Positions 36,099 through 38,777 of a DNA stretch of 38,777 nt are shown piece by piece. Source of the stretch: Streptomyces apricus (GTDB lineage Bacteria > Actinomycetota > Actinomycetes > Streptomycetales > Streptomycetaceae); contig NZ_VDFC01000049.1 of assembly GCF_008369065.1 (NCBI RefSeq), positions 15,810 through 54,586 on the forward strand, in the 5' to 3' direction. The first letter of the stretch is position 1; the number at the start of each line of letters is the position of its first letter. A program made the translations under genes and the position numbers. Under the pieces are notes generated by a model. That model was not told the DNA's origin. It worked only from the letters and a program-made list of their open reading frames with translations, and did not search any database.

Positions 36099-37034
36099 TC
36101 AGCCGGTGTGCGGGCAGTTGCCGCGGTACTCCTCGATGGTGCTGCTCGCCGCGGGCAGCGGGCACAGGAACTGCTCGTAGCGGGTGTCGTTGTCGATGAA
36201 CCGCTTCAGCCAGGAAATGCTGTACTTCGCGACCGTCGTGTTCGACGAGGTCGGGGCGGAGTGCGTGGCGCCGTTCAGCTCCAGGTAGGCGCGGTCCAGG
36301 GTGGACGGCAGGCTCGTGTAGAAGGGCTCGGCGTGCGAGGAGACCGGGGCGACGGTGTCACCGTCCGCTCCGACGACCAGCGTGGGCGTCCTGACCTCCG
36401 GCCAGGTCTTGTCCGTGTTCCACGGGGTGAGCGGGATCGAAGCCTGCAGCGACGGCCGGTCCTTGGTCGCCTCCAGCGAACCGCCGCCGCCCATGGAGTG
36501 CCCCATGACACCGAGGCGGCTGCTGTCGATCCGTGTGCGGACGCTGCTGCTCTGGGTCAAGTAGTCGAGGGCCGCGAGCAGTTGGTCACCGCGGCTGGCC
36601 GGCTGGTCGAGGGTGCTGAGGGTGTCGATGGTGATGACGACGAAGCCCTGCGAGGCCAGCCGGGGACCCAGCCACGAGACCGAGGACTGGGAGGCGGTGA
36701 ACCCCGGGGAGACGGCCACCGCCCCGAACGTGCCGTCGCTGGTGCTGGTCGGGTAGTAGACGGTGCCGCCTCCGAAGCCGGACACACTGGCCCGCGCCAC
36801 CGTCGTCTGCGAGACGGCGTACGAGCCCCGCGCGGCCTCGATGCTGGAGTTGGTGGGCGCCGGGCCGCGTTCGTACGGGTTGTCCGCGGCGTCCGCGACG
36901 CCGGTGAAGGACGTGGTCAGACCGGTCAGGGCGGCGGCCGTGACGAGCAGGGTCATGAGCCGGCCGCGCGGTCTGCGGCGGCGGGGCGCGCTCTCCGTCC
37001 GCGCGGCCGGCTCATGACCCTGCTCGTCCGGCAC
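36099..37034 (-). CDS. Secreted polyester hydrolase / cutinase-type lipase (PETase-like)
   Basis: From GTG 37034 the protein has 311 aa. The mature enzyme starts near DNPYERGPAPTNSSIEAARG and follows Thermobifida cutinases closely: ASVSGFGGGTVYYP, GFVVITIDTLSTLDQP, nucleophile Ser in VMGHSMGGGGS, Asp in GADGDTVAP and His in LNGATHSAP. It also has the substrate-clamp Trp in LTPWNTDKTW and a C-terminal Cys pair (FLCP and NCPHTG). The oxyanion Tyr of TfCut2 is Phe here (SPGFTA). These enzymes hydrolyse cutin and some polyesters outside the cell. ATG 36956 would leave a signal peptide without basic residues, so an upstream start (GTG 37034) is favoured, but that region is part of an inverted repeat and remains uncertain. 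Confidence 0.88.
   Translation of the reverse strand: MPDEQGHEPAARTESAPRRRRPRGRLMTLLVTAAALTGLTTSFTGVADAADNPYERGPAPTNSSIEAARGSYAVSQTTVARASVSGFGGGTVYYPTSTSDGTFGAVAVSPGFTASQSSVSWLGPRLASQGFVVITIDTLSTLDQPASRGDQLLAALDYLTQSSSVRTRIDSSRLGVMGHSMGGGGSLEATKDRPSLQASIPLTPWNTDKTWPEVRTPTLVVGADGDTVAPVSSHAEPFYTSLPSTLDRAYLELNGATHSAPTSSNTTVAKYSISWLKRFIDNDTRYEQFLCPLPAASSTIEEYRGNCPHTG
36942..37028. repeat. Perfect 30-bp inverted repeat over the lipase start
   Basis: Arms 36942-36971 and 36999-37028 are exact reverse complements, with a 27-nt spacer. Both arms and the spacer are multiples of three. The left arm contains the in-frame ATG 36956 of the lipase. Confidence 0.95.
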
Positions 37035-37211
37035 CCACCCGGCCGCAGGCCGCCATTCGCCCCCGCAGGCAGCCCAGTCGGGCGATGCCACCGGCGCGGT
37101 GCGCCGGCCGCCGGGCCCTGCGAGAAGGGTTGTCAGCCGCCTTCCAACGATGTAGGCACCTGCTTGCACCAGTCAGCGGTCCCTCGCGCAACTCCACGCC
37201 ACCGACGTCCC

Positions 37212-37223
37212 GACAACGTTGTC
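37212..37223. promoter_or_regulatory. LacI-type operator upstream of the GH43 gene
   Basis: GACAACGTTGTC is a perfect 12-bp palindrome with the central ACGT typical of LacI-family operators controlling carbohydrate genes in Streptomyces. It lies 39 nt before the GH43 start. Confidence 0.6.
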
Positions 37224-37240
37224 TGCCCTCGGCAGGCCCA

Positions 37241-37249
37241 CCCCCCCCC
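37241..37249 (+). repeat. C9 homopolymer next to the GH43 ribosome site
   Basis: Nine consecutive C lie directly upstream of ACGGAGG. Length change here would alter spacing upstream of the ribosome site but not the reading frame. Confidence 0.8.
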
Positions 37250-37261
37250 ACGGAGGTTCAC

Positions 37262-38764
37262 GTGACTGTCCGACCGACCGGGTCCCTCGCCAAGGCCCTG
37301 GCCACCTTGCTGACCGGCGGCCTGGTGGCGATGTTCTCGCCCTCGGCCGCCGTCGCGGCGCCCGAGTACTCCACCGCCGAGGCGGGCAACCCCTTCGTCG
37401 ACGGCTGGTACGCCGACCCCGACGTCGCGGTCTACGACGACACGTTCTGGGTCTACCCGACGGCGTCCAGGCCCTACGCCCAGCAGACCTACCTCGACGC
37501 GTTCTCCTCCACCGACCTGGTCCACTGGACCAAGCACAGCAACGTCCTCAGGACGGCGGACGTCTCCTGGGCCGAGTACGCGGTGTGGGCCCCGGCGCCG
37601 GTCGAGCGCAACGGCAAGTACTACCTGTACTTCGCCGCCAACGACATCCAGAACGACTCCCAGCTCGGCGGCATCGGCGTGGCCGTCGCCGACCGCCCCG
37701 AGGGCCCGTACAAGGACGCCCTCGGCAAGCCGCTCATCTCGCAGTTCCACAACGGCGCCCAGCCGATCGACCAGGACGTGTTCATCGACGACGACGGCCA
37801 GGCGTATATGTACTACGGCGGCTGGCACCACTCCAACGTCGTCAAGCTCAACCCGGACATGACCAGCCTGGGCACCTTCGAGGACGGCTCCACCTACAAG
37901 GAGATCACCCCGGAGAACTTCACCGAGGGCTCCTACATGTTCAAGCGCAACGGCACGTACTACTTCATGTGGTCCGAAGGAGGCTGGACCGGCCCCGACT
38001 ACTCGGTGTCCTACGCCATGGCCGACTCGCCGACCGGCCCGTTCCGCAAGATCGACAAGGTGCTCGCCCAGGATCCGGCGGTCGCCAAGGGTTCCGGCCA
38101 CAACTCCGTCGTCAACGTGCCCGGCACCGACATCTGGTACATCGTCTACCACCGCCGCCCGCTCGCCGAGAGCGACGGCAACCACCGCCAGCTGGCCTAC
38201 GACCGCCTGCACTTCAACGCCGACGGCACCATCCGGCGCGTCGCCATGCAGGTCAAGGACAACTTCGCCGACGACAACGCGCTGGGCTGGAAGACGTACG
38301 GCGGGACCTGGACGGCCGCCGACGGCCGCTACCGGGTGGGCCGCGACCGGGGCGCCAAGGCGCTGCTGGACACCAACTTCGCCGACTTCACCTACGACGC
38401 CGACGTCACCGTCACCGCGGGCGGCGGGGACGCCGGGCTGACGTTCAGGGTCAGCGGCCCCTCGGTCGGCCCGGACAGCTACTCGGGCTACTACGCGGGC
38501 ATCAGCCCGGGCGGCAAGGTGGTCCTGGGCCGGGCGAACGGCTCCTGGACCCAGCTGGCGAGCGCACGTGCGAGCGTCACCCCGCACAAGGCCCACCGCC
38601 TGCGCGTCACCGCGGTCGGCTCCTCGATCAAGGTGTTCGTCGACGACATGACGACCCCCAGGATCTCCGTCACCGACGCCACCTACCGCAGCGGCGCGAC
38701 CGGCCTGCGGGTCTTCGACACCGGGGCCTCCTTCGACAACGTGACGGTCGCCCCCGCCGGCTGA
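37262..38764 (+). CDS. Secreted glycoside hydrolase family 43 protein
   Basis: The protein has 500 aa from GTG 37262 (GGAGG 6 nt upstream). A Sec signal peptide runs to about AAVAAPEYST. The five-bladed GH43 domain (about residues 40-330) shows the general-base Asp in DGWYADPDVAVYDD, the pKa-modulating Asp in IDQDVFIDDDG and the acid Glu in FTEGSYMFKRNG. A C-terminal concanavalin-like domain (about 335-500; FADDNALGWKTYGGTWTAAD, then AGLTFRV) probably binds glycan. GH43 enzymes are mostly beta-xylosidases and alpha-L-arabinofuranosidases or arabinanases. The activity within the family is open. A LacI-type palindrome upstream suggests sugar-dependent repression. Confidence 0.92.
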   Translation: MTVRPTGSLAKALATLLTGGLVAMFSPSAAVAAPEYSTAEAGNPFVDGWYADPDVAVYDDTFWVYPTASRPYAQQTYLDAFSSTDLVHWTKHSNVLRTADVSWAEYAVWAPAPVERNGKYYLYFAANDIQNDSQLGGIGVAVADRPEGPYKDALGKPLISQFHNGAQPIDQDVFIDDDGQAYMYYGGWHHSNVVKLNPDMTSLGTFEDGSTYKEITPENFTEGSYMFKRNGTYYFMWSEGGWTGPDYSVSYAMADSPTGPFRKIDKVLAQDPAVAKGSGHNSVVNVPGTDIWYIVYHRRPLAESDGNHRQLAYDRLHFNADGTIRRVAMQVKDNFADDNALGWKTYGGTWTAADGRYRVGRDRGAKALLDTNFADFTYDADVTVTAGGGDAGLTFRVSGPSVGPDSYSGYYAGISPGGKVVLGRANGSWTQLASARASVTPHKAHRLRVTAVGSSIKVFVDDMTTPRISVTDATYRSGATGLRVFDTGASFDNVTVAPAG

Positions 38765-38777
38765 CACACCCCAGGAC

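Noticed and set aside
37085..37261. Upstream extension of the GH43 frame
   Set aside because: It lacks a ribosome site and would put 59 residues before a clear signal peptide. GTG 37262 has GGAGG at good distance.

Overview
The window is high-GC actinobacterial DNA. G/C-ending codons, frequent GTG starts, polyG/A-rich ribosome sites, TAnnnT -10 boxes and the gene content (serA, Hsp18 with RheA-type operators, PucR, MmyB-type XRE, twin-arginine secreted hydrolases) all fit Streptomyces or a close relative.

Region 1 (1-8896) is the 3' end of a biosynthetic operon, all on the + strand and tightly coupled. It starts with the tail of a carrier protein or domain. Then come a one-module NRPS (C-A-T-TE, with a cysteine thioesterase nucleophile and a glycine-like adenylation pocket), a SRPBCC protein, a FabF-like ketosynthase with a Cys-Asn-His active site, a complete PurU-type 10-formyl-THF hydrolase, a second ketosynthase with Cys-His-His, and an NADP/F420-type reductase with low-complexity tails. 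I do not recognise this combination. A small acyl chain condensed with a glycine-like residue, using C1 chemistry from formyl-THF, is a reasonable guess but unproven.

Region 2 (8897-15409) returns to core or flexible genes: a decayed VOC gene, a STAS antagonist, serA behind a perfect 30-bp tandem repeat, a MarR/RidA divergent pair with twin operators, a TetR/epoxide-hydrolase pair sharing an operator, and a D-cysteine desulfhydrase-like PLP enzyme. Region 3 (15675-19350) holds a secreted covalent-FAD oxidase coupled to an EF-Tu relative that has only domains II and III, an HAD protein that runs into a convergent VOC gene, and a MarR repressor with two perfect operators.

Region 4 (19441-26399) looks like an aromatic or acyl ester uptake and catabolism module: secreted tannase/feruloyl esterase, MHS-type MFS symporter, GAF-PucR activator and acyl-CoA synthetase. 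Region 5 (26640-28538) is a stress block: hsp18 under two RheA-type inverted repeats, two DUF2267 genes and a small secreted protein. Region 6 (28594-38777) contains a DJ-1/PfpI protein, an SDR with divergent XRE/MmyB regulator, a Tat-secreted esterase, an MFS pump with divergent TetR, an alpha/beta hydrolase, a cutinase/PETase-type polyester hydrolase whose start region is a perfect 30-bp inverted repeat, and a secreted GH43 glycosidase behind a LacI-type palindrome.

Two themes recur. Several regulators appear leaderless, with the -10 box ending 6 nt before the start codon. Short perfect tandem repeats sit at gene ends, often including the start or stop codon. No rRNA, tRNA, CRISPR array, transposase or integrase was seen.
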